DNA from: SB15 sp964639245
GTDB taxonomy: Bacteria; Chloroflexota; Anaerolineae; Aggregatilineales; J027
Assembly: GCA_964639245.1 (NCBI GenBank)
Contig: CAZXCU010000001.1
Span: 1 to 64,000, forward strand
Length of the DNA stretch: 64,000 nucleotides
Reading direction: 5' to 3'
The notes beneath the pieces are model-generated. The model saw nothing but the letters and a program-made list of their open reading frames with translations. It made no database searches and was not told the origin of the DNA. The position numbers and the translations under genes were made by a program. The first letter of the stretch is position 1. Every line of letters begins with the position of its first letter. This document shows, piece by piece, positions 1 through 8,539 of this stretch.

Positions 1-98
1 ACCCCCACACCGCCGCCGAACTGTCGCTTGACCAAATCTGGGGACTGGTGGATGACCTGATTGCCGCCCATGGCGACCTGCTGCCTCGTTATCAGTAA
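1..98 (+). CDS. 3' end of a probable GH4 family alpha-galactosidase/glucosidase (partial)
   Basis: The reading frame whose codons begin at base 3 is open from the window edge to TAA at 96-98 and encodes about 31 residues, including LSLDQIWGLVDDLIAAHGD and ending LPRYQ. This resembles the extreme C-terminus of NAD/Mn-dependent GH4 glycosidases such as MelA, where a helix of the type LSLDEIWALVDDLxxAHGDxLP closes the protein. Only the tail is visible, so no catalytic residue can be checked. Clean codon periodicity and the stop support a real gene; the family is a recollection-based guess. Confidence 0.45.
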   Translation, partial: PHTAAELSLDQIWGLVDDLIAAHGDLLPRYQ

Positions 99-168
99 AT
101 TTTTCAGTAGGGGGGTTACTGACCCTCTTAGACGAATACACGCGGGAATGTTTGACCATTTACTCCTC

Positions 169-219
169 GTTGACGAGACCACCGCGAGTGAGAGCCGAAC
201 TTGCTCTGGTCTCGTCAAC
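169..219. repeat. 13-bp perfect inverted repeat (cruciform/hairpin)
   Basis: GTTGACGAGACCA (169-181) is exactly inverted at 207-219, with a 25-nt loop that contains a further GAGC/GCTC pairing. It lies in the roughly 220-bp gap between the GH4-like stop and the end of the opposing kinase gene, so it could be a terminator for converging transcripts, but no T-tract follows either arm. The stretch near 107-127 (GTAGGGGGGTTACT) also resembles the left tip of the IS family seen at 49.2 and 50.6 kb. Nothing coding was recognised in 99-320. Confidence 0.5.
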
Positions 220-320
220 AGGGGCAGACCAAGAACCCGGTGACGAAGGAGTTCAAAATTGGCCTGACCTTATATCAGGCGTTTAAGGATTTTGAGGTGG
301 TTAATGTAGCATTGTCAGGC

Positions 321-3300
321 CTAGCTCTTAAACTCGGGGCAGGTCGGCGCATCATCCAAAATGCTATATTGTTGACGCTCAACCTCAGTAAAATCGCGCA
401 GCAAACGGTTGCACAGGTAATCTATGGATGATTGATAATCTAGGTAAAAGAGCTGGGCAGAGTTCCCATACCCACTAATAAGTATAGTCTGCCCATCCGG
501 CGAAAAAACGCCAAATTGTCCCGGAAAACGGCGCAGTTCCCGATTGGCTGCGATGTCCCACAGGCTGACTCCAGTGTCCAAAGCCCCGGATAGTAGATAC
601 CGTCCGTCAGGTGAAACAGCCAAGTGAGTAGAATCATTCTGATTGCCGACTGATAGGGTTTGAAGCAGCGTACCGTTTCCCGCATCCCAGACCCGTGTTT
701 GCCCTTGAAGGTTATTCGTGAATAGCCGTAAACCGTCAGGGGCGAATACAGCGTCATCGGCTCTAGATGTCCCTACATTGACGCTAAAGGCCGTTCGCCC
801 CGTGCTGATCTCAGTAACCCTCACTAACCGATGAGGAGATGTTGTAATCATAAATTGTCCATCAGGTGAAATATCAAGATTGAAAATACTAAACTCCCCT
901 ATGGTGAGACTAGATGACAGTTGCCATGTTTCCGTATCCCACAATTCAACTACATTGGTTCCCCACTTGGAGAACACCAAGTAACGACCGTCGGGTGTGA
1001 AAGCCAAATCGGATACCATAGCACCGGGGGTCAAAGTGTGAAGGGTTTCGCCACTTTCGACATCCCAGATGATGATAGTCTGGTCAAGACTACTGGCAAG
1101 AGCTTGCTTGCCATCCTTTGAAAAAATGACCTGTAGTACATCATCAGTATGTCCCCTCAGAACATATAACAGATTTCCAGTTTGAGTCTCCCATAACCGG
1201 GCGGTTCCATCTTGGCTACCAGTCAAAATGGTTTGACCATCGGGTGAAAATACTGCCTGTATAACGTTTCCGGTATGCCCCATCAGAATTGGCAGTTCAA
1301 ATTGTGGCAAGGTATCCCAGATCAGTAGATATGGCGCACCAGTAGGATCTGCTGTCGTAATGATATATCGGCCATCGGGCGAAAAATCGACATCAAAACA
1401 ACCGCCTCGGCAGGCACGGTAGCGTGCAACTTCTGCTCCTGTGGCGACATCCCATAAACGGATCGTTGTATCTAATGAAGCGGTAACAATATAGCGGCCA
1501 TCAGGTGAAAATTTCAGGGCGGTGATCAGCTTAATAGCTCCATCTTGATGCTGGTAAAAGCTGCGAAGCTGTTCGCCTGTTTTGACATCCCATAAGGAGA
1601 CTCCGGGCAGCAAGTCGTTCGCTATTGCTAGAATTTGCCCATCGGGTGAGTAGGCCAGTCCACGTGTTTGCCCCTCCACTTTGGTACCAGAAAATAGGCT
1701 TATTCGATGCACGATATTTCCTGTCTCGATATCTCTAAGCAATACATTTCCATTTAAATCAGCAGAGGCAATCGTGCGCCCATCCGGTGAGAAAGTGGCC
1801 TGACTGATACAGTTGGTATGCCCCTCAAAAATTTGGATATGATGAAAGGTTTGTAAATCCCACAGCGTTAATTTTTTTAGCCCGGAAGTGAGGATCATTT
1901 TGCTATCTGGCGAAAAAGTGATCGCTGCCGTTGGCAGGTTAAGATGGCATATTTCCGTGTAGAAGGTATGAATAATATTGCCTGTGCGAATATCAAATAA
2001 GCGACCAGCACCGGTGGCTTCAGTCAGAAGAATTGTGGTGCCATCTGACGAAAAAGCCGACTCAAAAATGGGATAACCATCGGTGGGAATGCTCATCAGG
2101 ATTTCGCCTGTTGTTGAATTCCGTAGGTTTACCTGATTGAATCCGGGCCCTGATCCCAGCACAGACTGTCCATCTGGCGACCATGCTACGGTATACATTT
2201 CATTTTGCTTGTTGAGTACCATTCTGGGAATATTCAGAGCAGTGGCACTTCCCAAGGCTAAATCGCCTTCTGGTGAATAGGCCAAATTCACTGATCGCAC
2301 AGCAAGCAATGTAATAAGTTCTGCATCGGCTCTCTCATCCCGCAGCAGAATATTTGCCAAGCCTGCCAGACGTTGACTTTCGGCACGGGTGAAATTTGTC
2401 TGGGCAATGCCAAAATTTGCATCGCTGGTGGCGCGGGCATTCTCCGCACGATGCTGCTGTCCAAAAGCAAGCAGAGACAGCCCGATAGCGATTACTGTCG
2501 CCACCGTGAAGACCGCTACCAGTCCACGCAGAAAACGCCGTGAACGTTGTTCTAGCCGAATTTCGCGGACTTGACGATCCTGTTCCGCTTGATGTTCCTG
2601 TTTGCGGGTTGCAATGCTGGCATTCAGGAAATCTCGCTCGTGTCGGGTTAAAGCCATCTGCGTTTCGGCTGCCCATTTCTCGAGGACTTCTAGGCGCGAA
2701 CCCCGCAACAGGAAACTCGCGTCTTGACGGGCTTCGCGCCATTCAGCCGCCGCATACGCAAGCAGTCGCTGCAAGCGGATTTCATCACGGCTCTCGTTCA
2801 GCCAATAGCGTAGCCCTTCCCACTCACGTAGGATAGCCTCGTGCGCCACTTCCACTGTAGGTGTCCGTGTTGCCGGATCATGATCTAATGATAACAACCG
2901 ATAAGCAGCATACGTCTCGATTACCTCCTCTATGAGTTCTGTATCAGCAGTGATTGCAAGGAGTTCCGAGCGTGATACACGCCGTCGCGTGTCTTCCACG
3001 CCTTCGCCTAGTGTCACCAGACGCAGAAACATCTGCCGAATAGCTTCTTGACCCGATGGAGGGAATTCTGTATAGACTTTTTCAGCACGTTTTGCCAGTG
3101 CGCCCCCCACGCCACCAATTTCCTGATACGCTGCACGGGTGAGCAGACGACCCTGCCGACGTTCAAAGAGTTCGGTTAGGGCATATTGCAGCAGAGGCAA
3201 TGCCCCTGCTTGATAATTGATTTCGTCGATAATGGTGGCGATCAAACCTTCTTCAAAATTCACGCCGATGCGTTCAGCGGGTCCACTAATGGCACGTTCC

Positions 3301-5027
3301 AAACTCTTCGCGCCCAATGGCAGAATAGTCTCGATTCGATTGTGTATCAGTTCGGCAAAGTTGGCATAGCGCAGCGGGCGATCGTAGAAATCTGCTCGCA
3401 GAGCAATGACAACCCGTACACAACTACGCGGATCAGTCACAGCGGTATAGAGTAGTTCAAGAAAATGAGTGCGGATGGTTTCATCCGTGACCAGCGTAAA
3501 AATCTCTTCAAACTGATCAATCACCAAAACCAATTCGCTGCCATCGCCGGGTAAGATCATCTGGGCGACACGAATCAACCCGCGTGCATCACGCTCAAGA
3601 TGTTCATGTAAATTGACCGCCGGAGTCGTTGCTATCCGTGTTAAAGCAACTTCCAGTTCGTCCATTGGGTGCGATCCCGGCACCAGTTCTACAATGAACC
3701 ACTTTTCCGATCCCGCCAGTTCCCCCCGCCAAAGTGCAGGAATCAGACCGGCTTTAATCAAGCTAGATTTTCCACTGCCACTCGGACCTACAATCGTCAA
3801 AAAGCGGAACCATCCATCTTGTTCCCCCATACGCCCGACCAGCTTTTTTGTCATGTCTTCACGCCCAAAGAAATCTCGGTAGTCAACAGATTGAAAAGCA
3901 TGTAACCCTTTGTAGGGATTTTCTGGACGGAAGCTATCCGTAACGAGGGCAGTTGCTTCTGTCATCGAAATGCCTGCCCCGTTGAAAATCAGACTAAGTT
4001 CGCGGGCACGTACAATGGCTTGCACACGACTGCGGACATTCAGTTTGCGATAAATTTGCTTGATATACCACTTCACCGTGGTTAGCGTGATAAATAACTC
4101 CTCGGCAATTTCTTTATTAGATCGTCCGTGAATAATGTGATGCAATATTTCATGTTCTCGCTGCGTCAGCATTTCAATAATATTTGGTAAGGATTCTTTT
4201 TCAGGTAACGCAGATGCTTGCCGGAAAGCACTTGCCAGCGTCATCGTATCAGCAAAACGGTGGGCTGGATTCTTGGCAGTAGCAGTCTGGATCACTTTGT
4301 TCACCGCATCAGAAACCTCTGGTCGGAGGTTTTCGAGCAGTGGCAGGGGATCATTAAGGTGTTTATACAAACGCTCAATAGAGGACAAATTCGGGAAAGG
4401 ATGTTGCCCTGTCAGCATTTCGTAAAGTACCACCCCCAGACTATAGATGTCTGTTTGGGGGGTGATTGGATCGTTGCGTGCTTGTTCTGGCGCAAGGTAA
4501 TCCGGTGAACCCACAATGGCATCTCTATCCGTGATGGCTTCTTTGAGGTTGAGATCTTTGGCGATGCCGAAATCGGCAAGGTACGCATTCCCATCTTCAT
4601 CCAGCAGAATATTGCTAGGTTTCAAATCACGGTGAATGATCTGCCGTTGATGGGCGGCTGAAAGCGCCGAAGTGACTTGATCCAGCAAAAAGGCGGTACT
4701 TTCCAGATCATAGGGAGCGCTGTTCAGTGCATTACGCAGGCTACCGCCTTTCAGCCACCGCATCACCAGATATGCGCCATCGAAGTCGCGCCAGTAATCA
4801 TATAATGGGACAATATGTAAGTGTTCGAGTCGTGCGATAATCTGGGCTTCTGTTTCGAAACGCCGAATAAAATCTGGATGATTGGCGAATCCGGGTAAGA
4901 TGATTTTGATAGCCACTTCGCGTCCAACGGTGCTTTGATAGGCACGGTAAACCGCCCCAAATCCCCCGGTTCCAATACGTTCCCGCAGTTGGTAGCCTTT
5001 AATATCTTGCCCACTTAAATTGTCCAC
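321..5027 (-). CDS. Ser/Thr kinase-LuxR HTH-STAND ATPase-WD40 giant signalling protein
   Basis: A protein of 1568 aa. Domain order (about 5 residues lower than a count from the upstream GTG): kinase ~12-270 with glycine loop GTGGFGAV, VAIK lysine, HRDLKPSN, DFG and APEQ; a LuxR-type helix-turn-helix ~286-347 (LTQREHEIL, SNKEIAEELFI, TVKWYIKQIYRKL); a STAND-type P-loop domain from ~370 with Walker A GPSGSGKSS and Walker B LVLVIDQFEE; one transmembrane helix near 870-890; then about a dozen WD40 blades (repeated FSPDG and LWD signatures) to the C-terminus. GTG at 5027 is preferred because AGGAG lies 7 nt upstream; the ORF could open at GTG 5042. The C-terminal propeller is probably extracytoplasmic. 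Such proteins are typical multi-input sensors of Chloroflexota; ligand and targets are unknown. It follows a small exported protein on the same strand. Confidence 0.9.
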   Translation of the reverse strand: MDNLSGQDIKGYQLRERIGTGGFGAVYRAYQSTVGREVAIKIILPGFANHPDFIRRFETEAQIIARLEHLHIVPLYDYWRDFDGAYLVMRWLKGGSLRNALNSAPYDLESTAFLLDQVTSALSAAHQRQIIHRDLKPSNILLDEDGNAYLADFGIAKDLNLKEAITDRDAIVGSPDYLAPEQARNDPITPQTDIYSLGVVLYEMLTGQHPFPNLSSIERLYKHLNDPLPLLENLRPEVSDAVNKVIQTATAKNPAHRFADTMTLASAFRQASALPEKESLPNIIEMLTQREHEILHHIIHGRSNKEIAEELFITLTTVKWYIKQIYRKLNVRSRVQAIVRARELSLIFNGAGISMTEATALVTDSFRPENPYKGLHAFQSVDYRDFFGREDMTKKLVGRMGEQDGWFRFLTIVGPSGSGKSSLIKAGLIPALWRGELAGSEKWFIVELVPGSHPMDELEVALTRIATTPAVNLHEHLERDARGLIRVAQMILPGDGSELVLVIDQFEEIFTLVTDETIRTHFLELLYTAVTDPRSCVRVVIALRADFYDRPLRYANFAELIHNRIETILPLGAKSLERAISGPAERIGVNFEEGLIATIIDEINYQAGALPLLQYALTELFERRQGRLLTRAAYQEIGGVGGALAKRAEKVYTEFPPSGQEAIRQMFLRLVTLGEGVEDTRRRVSRSELLAITADTELIEEVIETYAAYRLLSLDHDPATRTPTVEVAHEAILREWEGLRYWLNESRDEIRLQRLLAYAAAEWREARQDASFLLRGSRLEVLEKWAAETQMALTRHERDFLNASIATRKQEHQAEQDRQVREIRLEQRSRRFLRGLVAVFTVATVIAIGLSLLAFGQQHRAENARATSDANFGIAQTNFTRAESQRLAGLANILLRDERADAELITLLAVRSVNLAYSPEGDLALGSATALNIPRMVLNKQNEMYTVAWSPDGQSVLGSGPGFNQVNLRNSTTGEILMSIPTDGYPIFESAFSSDGTTILLTEATGAGRLFDIRTGNIIHTFYTEICHLNLPTAAITFSPDSKMILTSGLKKLTLWDLQTFHHIQIFEGHTNCISQATFSPDGRTIASADLNGNVLLRDIETGNIVHRISLFSGTKVEGQTRGLAYSPDGQILAIANDLLPGVSLWDVKTGEQLRSFYQHQDGAIKLITALKFSPDGRYIVTASLDTTIRLWDVATGAEVARYRACRGGCFDVDFSPDGRYIITTADPTGAPYLLIWDTLPQFELPILMGHTGNVIQAVFSPDGQTILTGSQDGTARLWETQTGNLLYVLRGHTDDVLQVIFSKDGKQALASSLDQTIIIWDVESGETLHTLTPGAMVSDLAFTPDGRYLVFSKWGTNVVELWDTETWQLSSSLTIGEFSIFNLDISPDGQFMITTSPHRLVRVTEISTGRTAFSVNVGTSRADDAVFAPDGLRLFTNNLQGQTRVWDAGNGTLLQTLSVGNQNDSTHLAVSPDGRYLLSGALDTGVSLWDIAANRELRRFPGQFGVFSPDGQTILISGYGNSAQLFYLDYQSSIDYLCNRLLRDFTEVERQQYSILDDAPTCPEFKS

Positions 5028-5049
5028 TATAATGCTCCTCACGAACTAC

Positions 5050-5078
5050 ATGGGCGCATTGGTTCACAATACGCCCAT
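5050..5078 (-). promoter_or_regulatory. Hairpin between the exported-protein gene and the kinase gene
   Basis: ATGGGCG (5050-5056) pairs with CGCCCAT (5072-5078), and the stem extends inward through ATTG/CAAT after one mismatch, leaving a 5-nt loop. It sits in the 64-nt gap between two minus-strand genes, just ahead of the Shine-Dalgarno of the kinase. There is no T-run, so an attenuator or mRNA-processing/stability hairpin is likelier than a simple terminator. Confidence 0.5.
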
Positions 5079-5091
5079 TCCTCTCTAGCAA

Positions 5092-5643
5092 TTATTCACG
5101 ACGGGATGCAATTACAATGGTGGCGGAGTCGCCTGTGCCAAGCCCTGTTGCTCCAAAGGAAACCACACCATCATAAAATACTTCCGCAAGGTAGAAATCA
5201 ATGTATGCGCCTGTAACCGAAAGTACCTGCCCATACTGGTGTACCGTGGCATCTGTGCCGGGGTTAAGATCTGCCCATGAAAATGAGCCAGAATAATACC
5301 CCTCAATCGTTCCATCCGGCGTTTCGATCTTAAACAAAGTTGCAATCGGGGTGGTTAAATCCGATGAGACGGGATTGATGATTTGTGTAACGTGTTGGGT
5401 GAGTGTTCCTGACAGGTCGCCTTGGAGTGAGCCAAGCGCGGTCAAATGAAGTAAGGCACGCCCATCTTGCAGTTCTTCAACATTGGGAGGGCCGGTTGGG
5501 GCGGAATCGACTTGTAGCTCAAATATACCCGGAGGCGGCAATTCCTCTTGGGCATCGACTGTCGTCGCCAACATCATCAAAAGGCTGGCAATAACAATTA
5601 GCAGAATTACGATGCTTCTTATCCACCTTAATGAGAAATTCAT
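5092..5643 (-). CDS. Small exported protein of unknown function
   Basis: 183 aa. The N-terminus is a classical signal peptide: basic residues (NFSLRWIRS), a hydrophobic core (IVILLIVIASLLMMLA) and a likely cleavage at VDA-QEE. The mature part is about 150 residues, Gly/Thr/Ser-rich and beta-strand-like (for example LSGTLTQHVTQIINP and EGYYSGSF), suggesting a beta-sandwich; no cysteines or catalytic motifs stand out. AAAGGA lies about 8 nt upstream of the ATG. It precedes the kinase-STAND-WD40 gene by 64 nt on the same strand, so the two may be cotranscribed and the exported protein could be a partner of the external propeller. I do not recognise the family. Confidence 0.7.
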   Translation of the reverse strand: MNFSLRWIRSIVILLIVIASLLMMLATTVDAQEELPPPGIFELQVDSAPTGPPNVEELQDGRALLHLTALGSLQGDLSGTLTQHVTQIINPVSSDLTTPIATLFKIETPDGTIEGYYSGSFSWADLNPGTDATVHQYGQVLSVTGAYIDFYLAEVFYDGVVSFGATGLGTGDSATIVIASRRE

Positions 5644-5890
5644 CTATGTTTTCCTTTCATCTAAATAATGATGACAGTCAGCACCTGACGCTCTCTTGAT
5701 GGTGACATCCATTCTGAACGACAGGGATAACCGACTGAACACATCATAATTGGATTCTGGAGATTTAGATGATAATCCCCCCCTTTTCCCCCCTAGGGTT
5801 CACGCTTATTTATCAGAGCATTTGAACTTGCCCCGATTCAGTGGAGGAAAAGCTAAGAGACAGGTAGACTGAATCGAGGAGCAGAGAAAC

Positions 5891-6106
5891 ATGACGAGCG
5901 AACGCAGGAAGTACACTGAAGAATTCAAGCGTGAAGCGGTGCGACTGATGGAAAGCACCGGCAAACCCATTGCTGAACTGGCGCGTGATCTGGGGATCAA
6001 TGACAACAACCTATACCGCTGGCGCAACGTGTATGGAAACATGCCGCAAGCCAACACTCTTGCGGGGAAAAAGGCTATGAGCATTGTCAGTCGGAGCCAG
6101 CCATGA
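5891..6106 (+). CDS. IS3-family OrfA (HTH) protein
   Basis: 71 aa. It has the Tnp_1/HTH signature at its start (RRKYTEEFKREAVRLMES) followed by PIAELARDLGIND and LYRWR, the DNA-binding head of IS3/IS911 transposases. The frame closes soon after the HTH; typical OrfA proteins are about 90-110 aa with a leucine zipper for dimerisation, which is only partly present here. Its TGA overlaps the ATG of the orfB fragment at 6103 (ATGA), the usual IS3 arrangement. With OrfB broken the element cannot move on its own. Confidence 0.75.
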   Translation: MTSERRKYTEEFKREAVRLMESTGKPIAELARDLGINDNNLYRWRNVYGNMPQANTLAGKKAMSIVSRSQP

Positions 6107-6252
6107 GCTACTCCATCATCGAGGTGAACCGCGAGGTAGGCAGTGTCTCGACACTGTGTGGCGCTTTAGGCGTGTCGGTGAGCGGGTACTATGCCTGGCG
6201 TAACCGTCCCTTCAGCCAGCACGACAACTCATGTGGGACAGAGACGCAATGA
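6103..6252 (+). pseudogene. IS3-family OrfB, 5' fragment
   Basis: A 49-codon frame starting at the overlapping ATG. Its first ~43 residues (YSIIEVNREVG, LCGALGVSVSGYYAWRNRP) match the N-terminal HTH_21-type region of IS3 OrfB. The DDE integrase core is absent: homology stops near 6231 and sequence of a different transposase follows. Clearly truncated. Confidence 0.7.
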
Positions 6253-6450
6253 AGGATGAATTGGCCTTGCTCATTCACGACCGCAACACGAAATTTACCC
6301 GACGACCACTTATCTCCTGAAACAACAGAAGGCGTTGTTCGATCGCGGCAGGTGTTGGGCGGGATCATTCATGACGACTATCGAGCGGTGGCTTAAGAGA
6401 AAAATCATCTCTTGATGAGGTTTTTTGAGGGTACGACCAATTAGTCCTAC

Positions 6451-8025
6451 TTATCCACAGATATTTTCGAAAACTTGACCTTGAGTAGATAACCATGTTA
6501 TTCCATCTTCTGTTTCTCGAAGCCATGTTAAGATTGCGTTGTCATTACAAATTTCCTTGCTCTGAAAATTTTCTATGGGCGGCTGATCTATATAAATAAT
6601 TTCTTCTACTGTATCACCTGTGGGACATTTTTTAACCTCATACAAAGCCCCTGTTGCTGAGCAAATGCTTATTTCAAGAATAGCAGCAGGTCTCAGAAAA
6701 TCATGCACAGGAAGACCACTCACAACTGCCTGCATGGTTTTATTCCATATAGGGGAAGAGGTATTTGCTCCAAATGTCGATGAACCCATTGGTTGGTTAT
6801 CTGTTCGCCCAACCCAAACAAGCACAACTGCTTCTGTGGTATAACCGATTGTCCAAACGTCTCGATTATCATTAGTTGTTCCTGTTTTAGTTGCTACTTC
6901 CCAACCTGCAATATTTAAATTTTCGGAAACTTTGACATCGGGGTCAGCAAGCATATGGGTGATTAAATAAGCATGTTCTGGGCGAATAACTTGATCGCCG
7001 GAAGGTTGTGCGGAATAAATAAGTTTGCCTGCACGATCTGTAATCGCTTCAATGCTGTAGGGATTACTCTGAAAGCCCTGATTTGCTAATGCGGTGTAGG
7101 CTATTGCTAATTCAAAAGGAACAACGTCAGTTGCCCCTAGGGCGCTAGGTAAATCAATTTGTTCGGCTTTCACCGCCATATTTAAGCGATTAAGAAGATT
7201 TGTGAAAGGCTCTATCCCGATATAATCCAAAGCCCTAACGGCCGGAGTATTAATAGATTGTCCGAGTGCAAACCGCATGGGAATAGGCCCAAGGTATCGA
7301 TGATCTAAATTGGTTGGGCAGTAGTCTCCCCAGCATGTAGGAACATCCCAGATTAGTTGACCCGGATACCAGTAATCATTATCAGCTTTACCCTCTAAAG
7401 TTGCGAGATAAATGAAGGGTTTAATTGTTGAGCCGGGTTGCTGGAGCGTAAACAACACATTGACCTGACCTCCAATCTCAGCATTGTAGAAATCGGCGCT
7501 GCCAACCATCGCTAAAATTGCACCATTGGTCGGTTTTACAACCAACACAGCTCGATTGTCCATTCCAACAGTAATAGGGATTTCATCCCGTATTGCCTGT
7601 TGTGCAACCTCTTGAATGGTAGGCTGTAAGGTTGTGTAAACATTCAGCCCTAAGCGATAAAGACTTGTCTGTGGATATATATTAAGCAATTCTTCCCAAA
7701 CATAGTCAACAAAATGGGGATATTTATAAGAAAAATCAGGGGGAGAAAATGTAGTGATTTCGATAGCAACCCGCTCTGCTAGAAATTTTTCTTCGGCATC
7801 ATTTGGTGTAATACATAGTTCTTTTACGCATCCATTTCCATTGGCTTCTTCCATCAGAGTGATCACATCGTCCATCCGTGCGAGAGCGACTTCTCGATAG
7901 ATTACTGGGTCATAAAAAGCAGGGGCTTGGGGTAAGCCAGCCAAGAAGGCAGATTCTGCAAAATTTAACTTGCTTGCAGATTTGTTAAAATAAATTTGTG
8001 CAGCCGCTTCAATATCATAGGCTGA
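6451..8025 (-). pseudogene. Class A penicillin-binding protein (PBP1A-like), 5'-truncated
   Basis: The surviving part begins in the last third of the GT51 glycosyltransferase domain (YDIEAAAQIYFNKSAS, LAGLPQAPAFYDP) and continues through a complete transpeptidase domain: catalytic QPGSTIKPF (SxxK), SINTP (SxN) and KTGTTND (KTG). The TAA is at 6451-6453. Upstream of ~8025 the frame runs on to 8301, but that part is the antisense of a phzF fragment, so the ~91 N-terminal residues of the open frame are not PBP sequence. The membrane anchor and the first two thirds of the glycosyltransferase domain are missing, so the product could not be anchored or polymerise glycan. The breakpoint shows the string CATAGGCTG (8016-8024), also present at the matching place in the intact phzF-like gene (47958-47966), suggesting microhomology-mediated joining. 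Confidence 0.8.
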
Positions 8026-8319
8026 TTTGTGTTTTCTTTGGAAATATTTACTGTGGCAAACGGGAGAATGTTTGCCCCTGTGATCGGTGTGAACGAAGAT
8101 ATTGCCAATGGCAATAGCAGTGGTTGCTTGGGTGCTTATCTCCTGCACATGGACACAGAGGGCCGGCTTGGTTCTGAACTGAACTTGAATGTGCATCAAG
8201 GCCATACGCTTCATCGTCTGGGAACGGTATTTGTGACCGCGAGATGGGTGGAAGGCACGATTGAAACCATCATCGGCGGCACAGCCGTTATTGTCTCTCA
8301 ATTCCAGACCAGCCTATAG
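8026..8319 (+). pseudogene. 3' fragment of a PhzF-family gene (duplicate of 47.96-48.26 kb)
   Basis: The frame FTVANGRMFAPVIGVNED..NGNSSGCLGAYLLHM to the stop at 8317-8319 is nearly identical to the last third of the intact PhzF-family protein encoded at 47362-48261, with some 15-20 substitutions across ~96 residues. DNA similarity continues past the stop (CGAATTCTCA and following bases, to ~8352). The N-terminal two thirds are missing. This piece replaced the 5' end of the PBP gene. Confidence 0.85.
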
Positions 8320-8539
8320 GTTAAGCTCGAATTCTCACGGGTTTATGTGGGGAGGTATTGCGAATCACAGCGTGAGCGTCCAACCGAGATCTCATTTTTG
8401 ATAAGGACACCTAGTTCAGATCAAATTTTCATACAGTACACTTACTAAAGCGTGTTGATTTTACCTAATTTAAATCGATCAAGTGTCCGTGCAGCTCGTA
8501 AATCGCACGGCTTTTCAGTTAGAGATATAGATACATTAG

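Larger units (their letters stand above)
5810..6440 (+). mobile_element. Mosaic of IS3-like and rve-type IS remnants
   Basis: The segment joins several IS scraps. An IS3-type left part (from about 5829, GAACTTGCCCCGATTCAG) leads to an orfA and a truncated orfB. From ~6258 a frame encodes LALLIHDRNTKFT, matching the YLIHDHDTKFAG motif of the transposase at 17.6-18.7 kb. At 6347-6394 a frame encodes QVLGGIIHDDYRAVA and a stop, the C-terminal tip of that family, followed by the shared right-end string TTTTTTGAGGGTACG ending at ~6439. The end abuts the tail of the PBP gene. This is a graveyard, not a working element. Confidence 0.7.

Noticed and set aside
321..2300. Regularly spaced similar DNA units, considered as a repeat array or CRISPR
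   Set aside because: The units are codons for WD40 blades (FSPDG/LWD), vary in sequence and lie within one open frame.
6451..8301. One intact 616-aa protein on the minus strand
   Set aside because: The first ~91 residues are the antisense of a phzF-like fragment; only the remainder is PBP sequence, so the frame is a chimera.
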